A DNA stretch of 64,000 nt from Cheilinus undulatus (GCF_018320785.1 NC_054886.1:35028110-35092109); one strand, 5' to 3'; shown: positions 1 through 19,022, numbered from the stretch's first letter. Notes: generated by a model from the sequence alone, not told the origin. Translations and numbers: made by a program.

Positions 1-383
1 AAGGGTTAATGTAAATGGTTTTAATGAGGAATTTTACTTCCAGAACCAAGGCTGCCAACAAAGTGAGCGCACACTGCTGAGCTCTATTGTTGTCTTTTTA
101 CAGGTAAATCCCAATATTTCAAAAATCCAATACTTTAGTGAAACCACTATTCTGATTCCTTGATGTTAAGATGGTCACATTTTCCTCACGAGACAGAAAA
201 CAACCAAAGTTTTCTGACACGTTAGCCTACAAATGGAAGAAAAAAATGCTTCACTATATTCCTGTTTTAATTAAAGATGTGGTGAGTCTAACACGGGTAA
301 ATAAAAAAGAATTTTAAACGTATCGTACAAAAAAAGTTGTAAATAAAAACACTTGATGCTTTTATTTTTCAGACTCTGCTGTG

Positions 384-1465
384 ATGAGTCATGCTGGTGA
401 ACACGGTTGCCATGACGACGTCTGTTCTAGAATTATCGGCAGTTTGGGTCGTCGCTGTGACGAAGAGCGGAACGTTCTGGCCTTGAACGTGCTGTTGCTG
501 GGCAGACGGCAAAGTGGGAGGAGCTCTGTGGGGAATGCTCTGATTGGTCAGTGGTTCCACACAGTCAAAGAAACTCTTTCTAGACTTTAATGCTGAAACC
601 TTCAAAATAAAGTCCAGGAAGTGTTTGTCCGTAAAGACATGAACTGTTCTGGCCAGAGGGTTTCTTTGAACCAGGCTGGAAGCGTGTTTATTTCTAACAT
701 GGGGGTGGATGGGACTCCTGCTACTTCTGCAGGCAGCCTCTAGTGGACACTAGAGGAACTGCAGTGTGTTTTTTAATACTTTGGCATCAGCTTCATTTTC
801 ACGCTTGATTCAAACTAGCATTCCTGATTGTCTACAGGTGGAGAAGAATTCCAAACCCGCCCCTACCTTTCTGGCGTCTCCACGACAACAGAGTGTAAGC
901 TGCTGAGCAGAACGTTCCGGAACTTTTTCAGAAGGCAGGGGGCGGAGTCTGATCTCCTTCTGAGAGTGTTAGACACACCTCAACTGACGCTCCGCCCACA
1001 TACCTTACATCAGCTGTGTCCTGAGGGGGTTCATGTCCTAGTGCTTATTATCAGAGCCGACCAGAGCCACGAAGACGCTCACCTGGAGGAGCAGGCACAG
1101 GTAAACCACTCAGACACACCCACACAGTCTGCTAACAGAATTAGCTAACGCCATGCCCTGAGTTAGTTACTTCTTCTGTGTCTGTCCAGTCTCTTCTGGG
1201 TCAAGATTGGCGCCGTCACTCTCTCCTGGTTCTCACCTTTACTGATCATTTGAAGAAGGCGGGGCTTCAACCATCAGACTACCTAGCACTGTCACCTGAT
1301 TGGCTGAAAGCTCTTACTGAAGAGGTGGAGGGCGGAGCCTTCTTCATGGACAATAGCTGTGATTGGGCTTCAATCAGGGGTGGACCGTTGAGGGAGCGAT
1401 TGCTCCGCCTCTCAGCCAGGAACCATCACAAAGCTCTGACGGTTCAGACAGAGGTCTCACTCTGA
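384..1465 (+). CDS. gimd1: GIMAP-family P-loop GTPase-like protein, GIMD1-like, 3 coding exons
   Basis: Coding exons are 384-546, 838-1100 and 1190-1465, joined at GT-AG sites in frame. They total 702 nt, or 233 aa plus stop, against about 217 aa in human GIMD1 (recalled). Residues 34-54 look like a GIMAP/AIG1 G1 region (LNVLLLGRRQSG then RSSVGNALIG), the G3-like segment is RVLDTPQ (D100), and exon 3 resembles the helical end of GIMD1. Two core residues are odd: the P-loop lysine is Arg46, and the DTPG glycine is Gln103, so nucleotide binding is doubtful. An acceptor AG at 371-372 suggests an upstream 5'UTR exon and supports the ATG at 384. The neighbour is aimp1, convergent, with 248 bp between stop codons; GIMD1 and AIMP1 are also neighbours in human 4q24, which supports the name. 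The family is AIG1/GIMAP-like GTPases, usually membrane-associated; the function of GIMD1 itself is little known. Another GIMAP paralogue is possible but the synteny argues against it. Confidence 0.83.
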
Positions 1466-1713
1466 TATTATTTCAGTTCTCACTGATACATTTTTGTGTT
1501 AATGTTTTCTGTCGTAGTTTAAAGACGTCATTCGTTAAGAGGAACACTTGAGGACACAGATTTGTATTTTGTCGAGTTTTTAATCATAAACATTGTTGAA
1601 AAAAAGAAACAAACCACTTTTCATTTATCTCTTCATCTCTTGTAAGCAAACTTTAGCTGCCACTAGTCAAGTGTAAGAGGCTGGATTTTCACAATAAAAG
1701 CCCCACAGGTCTT
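1466..1713. other. Shared 3' intergenic space of gimd1 and aimp1
   Basis: These 248 bp separate two convergent stop codons, so the 3'UTRs probably lie close together or overlap. An ATTAAA-type poly(A) signal for aimp1 reads on the minus strand at 1579-1584. AATAAA occurs on the plus strand near 1693, inside the end of the interval and a possible signal for gimd1. No other gene is visible. Confidence 0.5.
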
Positions 1714-8706
<6,993 letters not shown>

Positions 8707-8830
8707 GTTGGTCGGTGTTGTCGGCCGGACGGTCGGTGGCAGAAAGCTCAGAGAGGGTCGTCAGCTGAGACGTTCTCTCTGTCAGCTGTTAGCTTCCATC
8801 TCCAGCAGATCAGACGACCCCCACCTTTAA
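8707..8830 (-). promoter_or_regulatory. Probable aimp1 promoter and 5'UTR
   Basis: This stretch lies directly upstream of the aimp1 ATG at 8706 and is richer in GC and CpG (for example CGGCCGGACGGTCGG) than its AT-rich surroundings. No TATA box is obvious. The call rests on position and composition; the start site is not determinable. Confidence 0.45.
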
Positions 8831-9093
8831 AAACACAGCCAGGCTCTGAGGGTGGGTTTAAAACTTTACTTAACAGTATCTGAGAATTTAACAGTATCAT
8901 CACATACATCTGCTTCTACTATATTTTACTTTTGTATATTTTTTTAAATAAGTTGGTTTCAGTTGTTTTCTCCAAGTCTTAAAAAACCTAAACAGCTGAG
9001 TCACACCAGCATTGAAATGTTGAGAAAACCTCCTGAACCAGTCTGAAAAAACACCAACATGTTTAATTTTTTGCAGAAACATAGAATAGTAGA

Positions 9094-9650
9094 ATGAACA
9101 CTTGTGGCGTAGACATCGAGGTGGTGACATCATACATAAATTTAGGTGTACACCTGGATAATAAGTTGGACTGGTCTAAAAACGTAGACTTCATCTACAA
9201 AAAGGGGCAGAGCCGTCTCTTTTGCCTGAGAAGACTCCGATCAATAGACATCTGCAGTAAGATGCTGCAGATGTTTTATCGGTCTGTGGTGGCAGGTGTT
9301 CGGTTTTATGCTGCAGTCTGCTGGGGAGGCAGTGTAAAACACAAGGATGCAAGGCGTCTGAACAAACTGGTGAAAAAAGCTGGCTCTGTGGTCAGGATGA
9401 GGAGGAGAGATGCACAATGAAGAAGGTGGAGGCCATTTTGAGGAACATGGATCATCTACATCATATCTCCCTCAATGACCAAAGAAACAATGGTGGTAGA
9501 CGGCTCCTATCCCTGCACTGCAAGACAGAAAGATTTAGAAGATCTTTCATACCATCAGCAATAAGACTTTATAATTCTACCATAAACAGATGAGACTCCA
9601 GACAAATGAATTCCCCTTCGGGGATAAAGAAGTTACTATTGTATTGTATC
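9094..9650 (+). mobile_element. 3' end of a non-LTR retrotransposon (C-terminal reverse-transcriptase ORF and tail)
   Basis: An open stretch at 9094-9420 has the layout of the C-terminus of a fish LINE ORF2: NLGVHLDNKLDWSKN, YKKGQSRLFCLRRLRS, then a CWGGS block and LNKLVKKAG. This is typical of L2/CR1/Rex-type elements. It is followed by degraded coding sequence and an untranslated end with AATTCCCCTTCGGGGATAAA and a short ATTGTATTGTATC tail near 9640. The 5' part is missing, as expected from truncated insertion. Confidence 0.8.
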
Positions 9651-9939
9651 TGGATTCATAGCCTTTTTTTCTTAGAGAAACTGATATTGATAGTAAAATT
9701 TAAAAGAACTAAAGTTAAGTGGCTCTGAAATGGATAACAGTCATGGATAACAGTAAAATTAATTCTATTTTCAGCCTAAATAACAGTAGTAGTAGTAGTA
9801 GCAAGGATAAATCAAATTATGTCTATTTATTTATCTATAAGATACAGAAAAGAATTAGGGCCTCTAGAAAAAGTAAAATTAATCAGTTAGAGCCAACATT
9901 TGTTTTGACTAATTCTACAATTAAAGTAAGAATTCTGAA

Positions 9940-10240
9940 ATTAAATTATATAAAAATTTAAAAGGCAGAATTCTGAAATTAAATAACATGAAATAAAAAA
10001 ATAAGAATTCTGACATTAAAGTAAATAAAACGTAAAAGTCAGGATTCTGACATTAAAGTAAATAAAACGTAAAAGTCAGAATTCTGACATTAAAGTAAAT
10101 AAAACGTAAAAGTCAGAATTCTGACATTAAAGTAAATAAAATGAAAAAGTCAGAATTCTGACATTAAAGTAAATAAAACTGAAAAGTCAGAATTCTGACA
10201 TTAAAGTAAATAAAACGTAAAAGTCAGAATTCTGAGTGTG
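9940..10240. repeat. 37-bp minisatellite built on AGTCAGAATTCTGACA
   Basis: About seven copies of a 37-bp unit, AGTCAGAATTCTGACATT followed by AAAGTAAATAAAACGTAAA. The AGAATTCTGA palindrome recurs in arrays at 23.9 kb and 39-40.2 kb. Confidence 0.88.
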
Positions 10241-10960
10241 ATTGAAAAGTAAGAAATTCTACATTTTTCAAAATAAAATCTTACATTCATTACTTATGTT
10301 TGGAAAAGACGGTGCTTTGGCCAAATCCCAGTGAGGCCCCTACTGAGATCGTAACGGTTATTCTCTCTTTTTTAGTCCTTGCTAGTTCTCAAACTTGGCG
10401 GCCCTCACATATGAATAGAGTCAGTACAGCCGTGGGATGAATTCTAGATTTTTCCCCACTCAACCAGCGCCCTCTGGTGGAAGAAGATATTTTCACCTCG
10501 GCGGCAACAAGCCCAACATTTTTGCTGAACTCGCTCATCCTTGATGACTCTTTTCCTTTATCTCTTCACTCACATGTCTGAAAGCATGTTAGAAATGTTT
10601 AATAGAGACCTGAGATCTGCATCAGATCAGGCAGTGGTTTATCTTTGACTCACTCAGAGGGTTTAGAGTGATTTAAGCCAGCACGCCCAGAGCTGTAATG
10701 ATTTTGATTGAAATTACGAAATCAATGTTTATTTACATTTTTTGTCGTTACATATACTTGTGACAGAACACAAGGAACCCTAAAGACATGAACTTTTGTT
10801 GTTTGTTTTAGTGTAAAAATTAAAGGAATGGGTGAATAATGACTCTTAAAATGTCTTTGTTAAATCTTTGATCCTTTTAAAAAAAACATTTTAAAATGAT
10901 AATATTATAATAAAAATATAACATAGAAAACTATTTTTAAAACAGTTTTGTTTTGAAATC
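10241..10960. other. Intergenic DNA upstream of sgms2
   Basis: No gene, RNA or repeat family that I recognise. The composition is AT-rich, with an abrupt change to CpG-rich sequence near 10.97 kb. Confidence 0.4.
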
Positions 10961-10969
10961 GGCCTTAAA

Positions 10970-11400
10970 TTTCAACCGAGAATGTTTTATTCCTGAATCA
11001 ACCGTCCTTTCCACGGAAAATCCCGAGTGAAACCGAACCCAGCTCGCCGAGTCATCAGGGAGAGTTCCCGGAAGCAGCCTCCCCATATTTGGGTGTGAGC
11101 GATGATTGCCGAGATGCAAGGAGGGGTGGGCGGGGTCTTTCTGAGACACACTGAAACCAGGCGCGCGCTCTCATAGGTACCCAGGAGGGCGCGAGGAGAC
11201 GGAGGAGAGGTCCAGGGAGACGGAAAAGTGAGAAAACGTGAGGAGTGACGGTGCTAAGGAGTGAAAACCTGAACTTTAACCGGTGAGTTTGATTCAAATC
11301 AGCTACAGGGCGCAGAACAGACCGTCCGTGCAGGTGTTTTACCTGTTAAAAGAGGAAGAAACGTGTCGCTGCGGTAAAAAGGTGTGTTTGAGTTCCTGTT
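10970..11400 (+). promoter_or_regulatory. CpG-rich candidate promoter and non-coding first exon of sgms2
   Basis: A local CpG-rich patch (GGCGCGCGCTC near 11160, GGGCGCGAGGAGACGG near 11188) ends in a good donor at 11283 (ACCG|GTGAGTTTG). The next acceptor on this strand that fits is TTTTTCAG at 23047-23054, just before the sgms2 coding exon. I infer a TSS near 11.1-11.2 kb and an 11.8-kb first intron. There are no transcript data to confirm this. Confidence 0.5.
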
Positions 11401-13990
11401 TACCTCGACACGTCAGTGTCAACATGAAAGACGACATTCAGACAGCCGGCAGACATTTATTTCTGTGGTTCAAACAACTTTTAACTCGGTTTGTGGCCTC
11501 TGTGCTCTGGAAAGACGCTCGACTAATCGATTAGTCGCATGTAACTATCGTTTTCCTCGCTGAACTAATTTATTGCACCTTAAATACGGGGTTTGTGAGC
11601 TGAAACGACCAGACGGTCGATTTAAGGGTGGGGTGACCGGCTTCATTCAAATATTCAATGTTTTGAATTAGGAAAATCATGTTAGTTACACACTTTTACT
11701 GAGTTCGTCACACTAAAAGAGGGATAACCGAGCATTCTAAGCTTGAAAATAATTTTAAAAAGTGAAGATTTTAATGCTTAAAATGCTTTTATTTTGAAGG
11801 TGAATCTTTTAAAAAGCTACTCGTCGTCAGTCATGTTAAGGGTTTTATTTGGGAAAATTTAAATTGAATTAACTTTATACAGCTTATGTAACATGTGTAA
11901 GCATTTTTGTTCATTTATGAATGATAATAGGGAAGTTTTTACTTTTTATTTTGCACAAAAACAAAACATAAAAGGACTTATGATGCTTAAATTGGTTTAA
12001 AAAGAACAGTTGACCTCTTTTATTGATTTTACTTTAGTAAGGACAGTGTTTACCAAGTTGTAATGCCTTAAAATCAAGTTATTCACAACGAAGTTAAGGG
12101 CTCAGTCCAGGTACCGTTACGTATTTTATTTTATTTTATTTAAAAGAGTGCTGGTAGTCAGGCTTTTATTTTGAAACCTGTCCTTTTCAACCTAGGTCAC
12201 TTTAACTATTTCACTTTCCTATTTCTTTAGGCTATTTAAAGGGGTTTTTTTTGGGGGGGGGGTATGGGAAATAAATTTCTTTTCTCAGCTTGTGAAGCCT
12301 TATTATACATTTTTGTGCACATATGAATGAAAATGGGGATATTTGTTGTTTTTATTTTGTTAAAAACATAAGTCTGAAGTTACTAAGCTTCGACTGTTGA
12401 AAGCTAATTGATGAAGTATTATCAAAAACAAAGTTTTGAATTGGTTTAATGTTTAAGAAATAGAATATTTAACTAATTTTACTGTTTTGGCAGTAAGAAG
12501 ACAATGTTTTCCTATTTTTAATACTTTGAAATTAGTGGGTAATCCACTTAACCCTAAAAAGCAACAGGGAAAAGTCCTTGTACCATCACAGACTCTGTTT
12601 TATTAAGAAAAGGCTGGTAGCTGGGCTTTTATTTTGAAGGCTGTCCTTTTTAATCCATGTAACTTAAACATCCTGTAGCTTTTTTAAAAACTGAAAGGAG
12701 AGCAGAAAAGATAGAGACATGTAAGTGTTTTATTTGGTAAATACAGGAAATAAACATCTTTCTTCAGCTAGTTAAGAATTTTTAGTTGTTGAAATACCAG
12801 AGAAAAGGCCTGAAACTAATAAAATTCTGCTATAAAAGGCTAATTGATGCATCATTATGATAAAAAGAGAGTTTTAGCCAAAAAGATGTACATTAATTGG
12901 TATGAAACAGAATATTTAAGTTATTTTTTTTTATTGTTTTGGCATTGTAAGGACCATATCTTCTATAGTAACACTTTAAAATGAGGGGAAAACACGCCAG
13001 AGTATATATACTTTAATTTAAAACAGTGCTGTTATTTAGGCTTTTATTTTGAAATATGACCTTTTCAACCCAGGTCACTTGAACGTCCTGGTTCCATTTT
13101 TTAAAAAAGAAAGATGTAAGAACAAATTCTGCAGGTTTTTTTTTTTTTTAATTTAAGGTTTTGTGTTAAAAGTCGGCCATTTGTAACATTTTTATTTAGT
13201 CATAGCCTCTTTCCAGGGTTTGGATGGACGCCATAAGTCCCTGAAAGAGCTTGAATTTAAACACTGTTTTTAAACATTGACTAAAGGTTTGGATTTTGAA
13301 ATTCTGGTCATATTTCTCTGGTAATTTCCCACTCTGGGAGAAATGAAGAGCAGTTTTTGAGCTTGAAGCATCCTAATATATTCACAGTGAATCAGGCCTG
13401 TAGAATAATCTTTACTCTGATCAGTTTAGATCAAAATAAACAATGACAGTCTGTTTTTGGTATCTCAGAGGTCGTTTCTAGCTGCAGCTGTGAGGGCTGG
13501 AAACCTTGAGGACAATGAAAGTGCTTGAATGAAGGTAGAAAGTGTTTATGATGGTCTGCTCTCTCTCTCAGTGAAACCTGCAGGACGTTTCTACAGTTCC
13601 TGCTCCATTACACTCTTCTATCTGTGTGGCGTTCATCTTGTGGCGGTGATTCAGCTCTAATTTGGGGAAATTGAGTTCTCATGGTCTTAACGTGATTACC
13701 GTTAACGTCCCTGTTATTCTGCGAGCTCGTAAACAGGATGTGACATGCAGAAAAGACACAACATGTTACACAAGAGCAGAAACATTTGACTCCAACGCCC
13801 TGAAAGTTTGAATTTTAGCACTGAAATGTCTGCTTTATTTATGTTTTGTTATGTTCTCTGTGTGAATTATAGCTAATTTTACCTCAAATATTCTACAGTT
13901 TCAAAGCCTGAGAAATCCATTTTTATAGCTGTAACAGGACGACAAGACTCAACACGTCTGCCGTAGCCATGGAAACGCTGGCTGAATCTA
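11401..13990. repeat. sgms2 intron 1: degenerate repeats of roughly 420-460 bp
   Basis: A module containing GGCTTTTATTTTGAA, then CCTTTTCAACC, then AGGTCACTT recurs near 12160, 12625 and 13040. A weaker start is near 11790 (CTTTTATTTTGAAGG). The spacing of about 420-460 bp suggests an old tandem duplication of an intronic segment. The remainder to 13.99 kb shows nothing I can name. Confidence 0.55.
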
Positions 13991-13993
13991 ATA

Positions 13994-14853
13994 CAGTGAC
14001 ACTCAACCTGTGGTTCTGGAGCCACATGTGGCCCTTTTGTGATGATTTGTGGCTCTTTTATGTCTTAATTTTGAATATTATTTCCCCAAAAAACCTTAAA
14101 ACAGGGAAATGTTTTTGCCCTTTTTTCCTAATTTTTTGCAGCTTTTCACCCATTTAAGCTACCTTTTGCCATTAAATACCACTTTTTTCCTCCTTTTTTG
14201 CCCATTTTGACATTTTTTTCAACTTTATACCCATTTTTGCCACTTCTATCCCATTTTTGCCCCTTTTAACCATTTTTTCCTCATATTTTTCGCCCATTTA
14301 AGCTACCTGTTGTCAGTAAATACCACTGTTTTCCTAGTTTTTGCCCATTTTTGCCACTTCTTTTTGCCACTTTTAGCCCATTTTTGACCTTATGACCATT
14401 TTTTGCCATTTTTCACCCATATAAGCTACCTTACACTATTAAATACCAAATTTTTCCTACTTCTTGCCCATTTTGACACTTCTTTTTGCCACCTTTCACT
14501 GATTTTTTTGTCACTTTAAACCCAGTTTTGCCCCTTTTCACCATTTTTTCCTCACACTTTTCACCCATTTTAATCACTTTTCACTCATTTTTTGCCACAT
14601 TTGGACCATTAAATGTAACCTATAACTCTTTTTTTGTCACTTCTCACCCATTTTTTTGCTACTTTCTGACCCCTTTTCTTCTTTTCCTCCCCATTCTCAT
14701 CCCTTTTTGTTGCTTTTTGACCATTTTTTTTCTACATTTAACTAATTGTTATTGTACTTTTAGCTGTTTTTGCTTCACTGCTTAGATTGTGGCTCTTGGA
14801 AAGGTATTTTTCAACAATTTGGCTCTTTGGTTGAGCAGGGTTGGGTAACACTG
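13994..14853. mobile_element. Non-autonomous hAT-type transposon with perfect 8-bp target duplication
   Basis: The element starts CAGTGACACTCAACC (13994) and ends TTGGGTAACACTG (14853), giving short imperfect inverted termini of the hAT CAGTG type. It is flanked by a perfect 8-bp duplication ATCTAATA (13986-13993 and 14854-14861), the hallmark length for hAT. The interior from about 14150 to 14750 is a degenerate array of CCATTTTTGCCACTTTT-like units, with no transposase. Confidence 0.85.
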
Positions 14854-14861
14854 ATCTAATA

Positions 14862-16840
14862 CATCGTTTATACAAGGCATTAACAGGGATATTATTTGCG
14901 TCTTGTAGGTATGCACACGGCAGATATCGGCTCAGGAAGTCAACTATCTGCAGAAATGTAAATTTCTGCCCATGTTTACAGCCGTTATATCAGCAAAGCA
15001 TGAGTATATATTTGCATTTTAAAGCAGGATGGATGTGCCTTTAGCTGAAGTTTTTCTACTATCCTCCTTCCTTTGTGTGCTAGGTCAGAATCATCTGCAG
15101 GAACCTCCCTGCAAACTGCTGTTTAATTGGTTAATAATCCTTAATAACACATCAGTGCTGGTACAGCATATGATGTGTGTCCCTCATAATTAAGGCTGAG
15201 CAATTATTCCAAACTTAGATTCAGTCCTACCTCAATTTTAAAATCACAGCTGCAGTATTTCTTTGACCTGAATGTCTCAAAATGCCATTTCAGTGCATTT
15301 GCATGTCTTTTTTGCAGCTCTACAGATCATGCAAACATTAGTTTTCTTGTTTTTGTATGGTTTTATTTATTCAAAATGAGAATGGCTTATAAACGATCAT
15401 TTTTTTAAAAATACAGCAGTTCCTACCATGTTAATTTTGTTGACTTAGACTAGGGAGGGTACAACTGAAATAAGAGATGAAAACTGCCCAATCCTACCAC
15501 CTACTGATGTGGTCGGCTAGTAAACAAAAGCATGGCTTTACGTCGTCCTGCCTCATTCAGACTGGTGTGAGTTTAGCTCTTTTTAGAGATCAGGATTATT
15601 TTTCTCAGCTCGGTAATAAGCGACAGTTTTCAGTTTCCAAACGGCTCTTCATTTGGTGCCATTTTGACTTTTTATGTCCTCAGAACAACAAAAATAGAAA
15701 AAAGGAAACCTTCCCTTAAATGGGAGCTGGCTCCTGTCATTCACAAAAGGAGCCAGCTCTTAGAACCAGCTCGTTTTTGTGAAGCTTCTTTTATTGTAGT
15801 TTGTTAACTGAACCAATTTTAACGTTTTAGGTTTAGTTTTTTTCTATTTAGATGGTTTTAGTTTTTTATATACCAGCATAAAGGTCTGAGTGAGGTTATT
15901 ATAGTAAGCTCAAACTAAAATGTAAAAAATGATTTTAGTTAACTAAAACTAAAATAAAAACACAGCTTGGCCAAAAAAAAAAAAAAAAGATTAACACTCT
16001 ACTTTGTTCTTGCAAATTAAACAGATCTTTATTTGGTGTGATTTTGACCTTTTATGTTCTTAAAACAACAACAAAAACAGGAAATAAATTAGAAGATTAC
16101 GGAGCATGCTTAAAATGGTTTTGTTCCATATACAGTTTTGTTGTTGTTGGACCTGCGCGGGCGCCTTAAGAGAGCTACACTAAGTGTGATGTAATCGTTT
16201 AAAGAACGATGCAGATGGCCGTCCACACGTAGACGAAACGGTAGTCGTTTATGTATCTGTGCACTCTGGGACCCGTTTTCAAAAAGTATCGTTTATAGTC
16301 ACCTGAAACGCTGTTTCTTTGTGGACAAAACGCCGTTTCTGTGTGGACAAAACGCTGTTACAACAAAAAAACTTTGGCGTATACTCCTAAATTAATTTCC
16401 ATGTGGACGGGGCCTCAGTTAACTGAAATGATTTTAACAATTTAGTTTTTAAAACCAGGTTTTAAAGCACTGATTAAGGTTACTTTAGTTAACTTAGACT
16501 AACAAAATAACTACAACGAATATGTAAAATTCATTAAGGTTGACTGAAACTGAAATTAAAAGGCAGCTTTGCAAAAAACAAACAAAATAAAATAGTGAAA
16601 AAAGGAAGCCGTCTCTGAAATGAGAGCCAGCTTCTGTCATTCACAGAAGGAACAAGCTTTTAGAACCAGCTCATTTTTGTGAAGTTGACTTTTTATGTCC
16701 TCAAAACGACAACAAAAATGGGAGAAAGGAAGCCATCTCTGAAATGAGAGCCAGCTCTCTTCATTCTCAAAAGGAACTGACAGCTCGTTCGTCAAGGATG
16801 CATCCTGACTCTCTCTTAACTCGTCTTGAATTCAGTCTAA
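14862..16840. repeat. sgms2 intron 1: repeated hairpin modules and a MITE-like segment
   Basis: A module with a perfect 11-bp hairpin (GAGCTGGCTCC at 15724-15734 and GGAGCCAGCTC at 15749-15759) is followed by TAGAACCAGCTCGTTTTTGT. Degenerate copies lie at 16618-16690 and 16735-16795. Between them, 16140-16420 resembles a common fish short repeat, with recurring TGTGGACAAAACG and GTGGACGGGGCC. Neither has ends clear enough to classify. Confidence 0.5.
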
Positions 16841-17870
16841 CCCTTAGGTTTAATGTTATTTCACTGTGTCCTCTTAAAAGCATGCTGATGCCAACATGAG
16901 GTAGAAAAGCGGTTAAAAAGGTGCTGCTAGCCACCACATTTTGAGGAGTTTGCCCGCAGTTTTTGATGGAATCATTTCTCTAGATTTAGAAATAGATGTA
17001 TTTTCTGAATGTTTTATTATTGGTCATAAAAATGAAAGTGCATGTCCCATGGGTCTTAAAAATAGACTGAATATATTTTTTGTGGACAAAAAACATTTAA
17101 TGACATTTTGCACTTTTGGAAAATGGACGCCGTTTTTATCAGCCATTCTATTGAAAGCGTAAAATAACGGGCAGTGAAGTAGTCGTGGTTTGGTCGGGTC
17201 TAACAACAAGAGCTGCATTTAACAGAGTCGAGATATATGTGACGTGTTGATTATTACAGGTTTTGACGGTTTAAAGTGCATCAGAAATCCTCTAAATAAA
17301 AATAAGAACACATGAATAAGTGCTGTAAACATCTAAACTACAGAGAGCTGCACAGCGGCTTAACCCCAGAAAAGAGGCTGTTACTTAAGATGTGCGTTAT
17401 TGCAGCACATATGTTGCACAACAAATCCTGCTGAATCACAGCGTAAATATTCAAAACACGGAGAGACGAGAGGATTAAAGGTATGAAGGGATTAACCGCT
17501 GACTTTTAAGAGTTCTCTTTCCTCCATATTTTGTCATAATCCTGCCTGAGGAGGGGCTGAGACTGCTGTGTTTGTGTAGGGAGGTTAGCACGTGTGTGAC
17601 TGAGTGTTTGTTAGCACACATTCAGGTTTGTGTGAAGCGGCGTGACGGCAGCCTGGAGGGAGCAGAGGTATTTAGCAGGAGAGAGACACATGAGTCACGT
17701 TGGAGTGGGTCTGCAGGAGTCTGAACACCAATCAGAGCTCAATCCGTCTATTCACAAAGGTTCATTTTAACTAGAGGTGTGAAAGTTTAACCTCATACTG
17801 ATGTTTTATTCTTTCTTCTATTGGTGTAGCAGGACCATGGAAACAGATGAGAAACAGTCATCAGCTCATA
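16841..17870. other. sgms2 intron 1, no feature recognised
   Basis: No coding exon, RNA gene or repeat family is apparent. Confidence 0.35.
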
Positions 17871-17979
17871 AAATACTTACCTATGAATCTGGGCTTAGCT
17901 TTCTCTGGATGCTTCAGCTCACTGTCTGACTGGAAAATAAATCGTCCAACCCATAGTTCTCTTGCAGGCTAAATAAGAT

Positions 17980-18545
17980 TGCCCTCCAGGATTTTCCTAG
18001 ATCTTCCCACATATGTTTTCCCCTCTACCTTTACAAGCCTTCCAGGGTCGGCTGCTGAGAAGCGTCCCCACAGCACGATGCTGCCAACATCCCCCAGAGT
18101 TACTGCCAACTCCAGGGGATATTGATAATCAAATCAATGCTAGTACGATCAAGTATGATTCCTGGAATAGCTCCAAAACACCTGTTTTTGCTCATTTATT
18201 AAAAACGGCAGATTTCCTGTTGGAGTTAGGGTTTTGTTCTGGGAAACTTTTTTGAAGATGTCCCTGAGCCGAATCTGCACACCAGGTTTTATAACTCTAG
18301 TACAAAGCCCTTAGTGGGGCTGTTCTGTAGAAGCACGAAAAGGTGGCGCTACTGAGGCAATTCCTGAGGACCATTTGTGAATCCTATAACAACTTTGCAT
18401 TTTTCAGACCCCACATATGTGTGCCCATTGTCTTTAGTTTTAGAACATGATAAGGGGCCCAAAGAGGCTCTTGCACCCTTGGTGCTCGGGCCCTAAGAAG
18501 GGTAAAATATCCAAGGGGTAGAATACTTTTTATAGGCATTGTAGA
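17980..18545 (-). mobile_element. Fragmented Tc1-type relic
   Basis: On the minus strand 18040-18095 reads GCAGCATCGTGCTGTGGGGA, the same transposase block as in the 7.4-kb relic. At 18523-18545 a sequence AATACTTTTTATAGGCATTG resembles the terminal inverted repeat of Tc1-like elements, also seen at 63380 as CAGTGCCTGTTAAAGTATTC. Heavily decayed. Confidence 0.5.
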
Positions 18546-19022
18546 ACTGCACTCTTATTTGTACATATGGCCTACATAAAGAGTCAATATTGGTGCTAAA
18601 TGTTAGCAAAAATGTTTGTGTCTGCTAATAATATCAGCATCCTGATATAAAACACAAAGCCAAACTTTTAAAACCAACAAATCATCTAATATGTTTTACA
18701 AATACTTACTTGTTTGCAGAATGTGGCTAACGTTAGCACCGCCAACCTTCAGTGTAGGTTAACATTCACGTTCCTGAGCTGAATATCACTACTCAATACT
18801 GTGCAGAAGTTTTAGATATGTTTATAAGTAAGGCATGTAATGGCAAGTAGGCACACTTGAGGGCGCCACTGGGTGGTAAGGAGGATTGACACAACTCCAG
18901 TGGTGCTCTGGATGTCCTTGCATATTACCAGGGGCATGGGAAATAATCATTTGAAGACATAGCAAAGTTGTGCGCTGGTTTGGCTCCGTGGGTTGAGCTG
19001 GCTCCCATGTGCGGAGGCTAAA

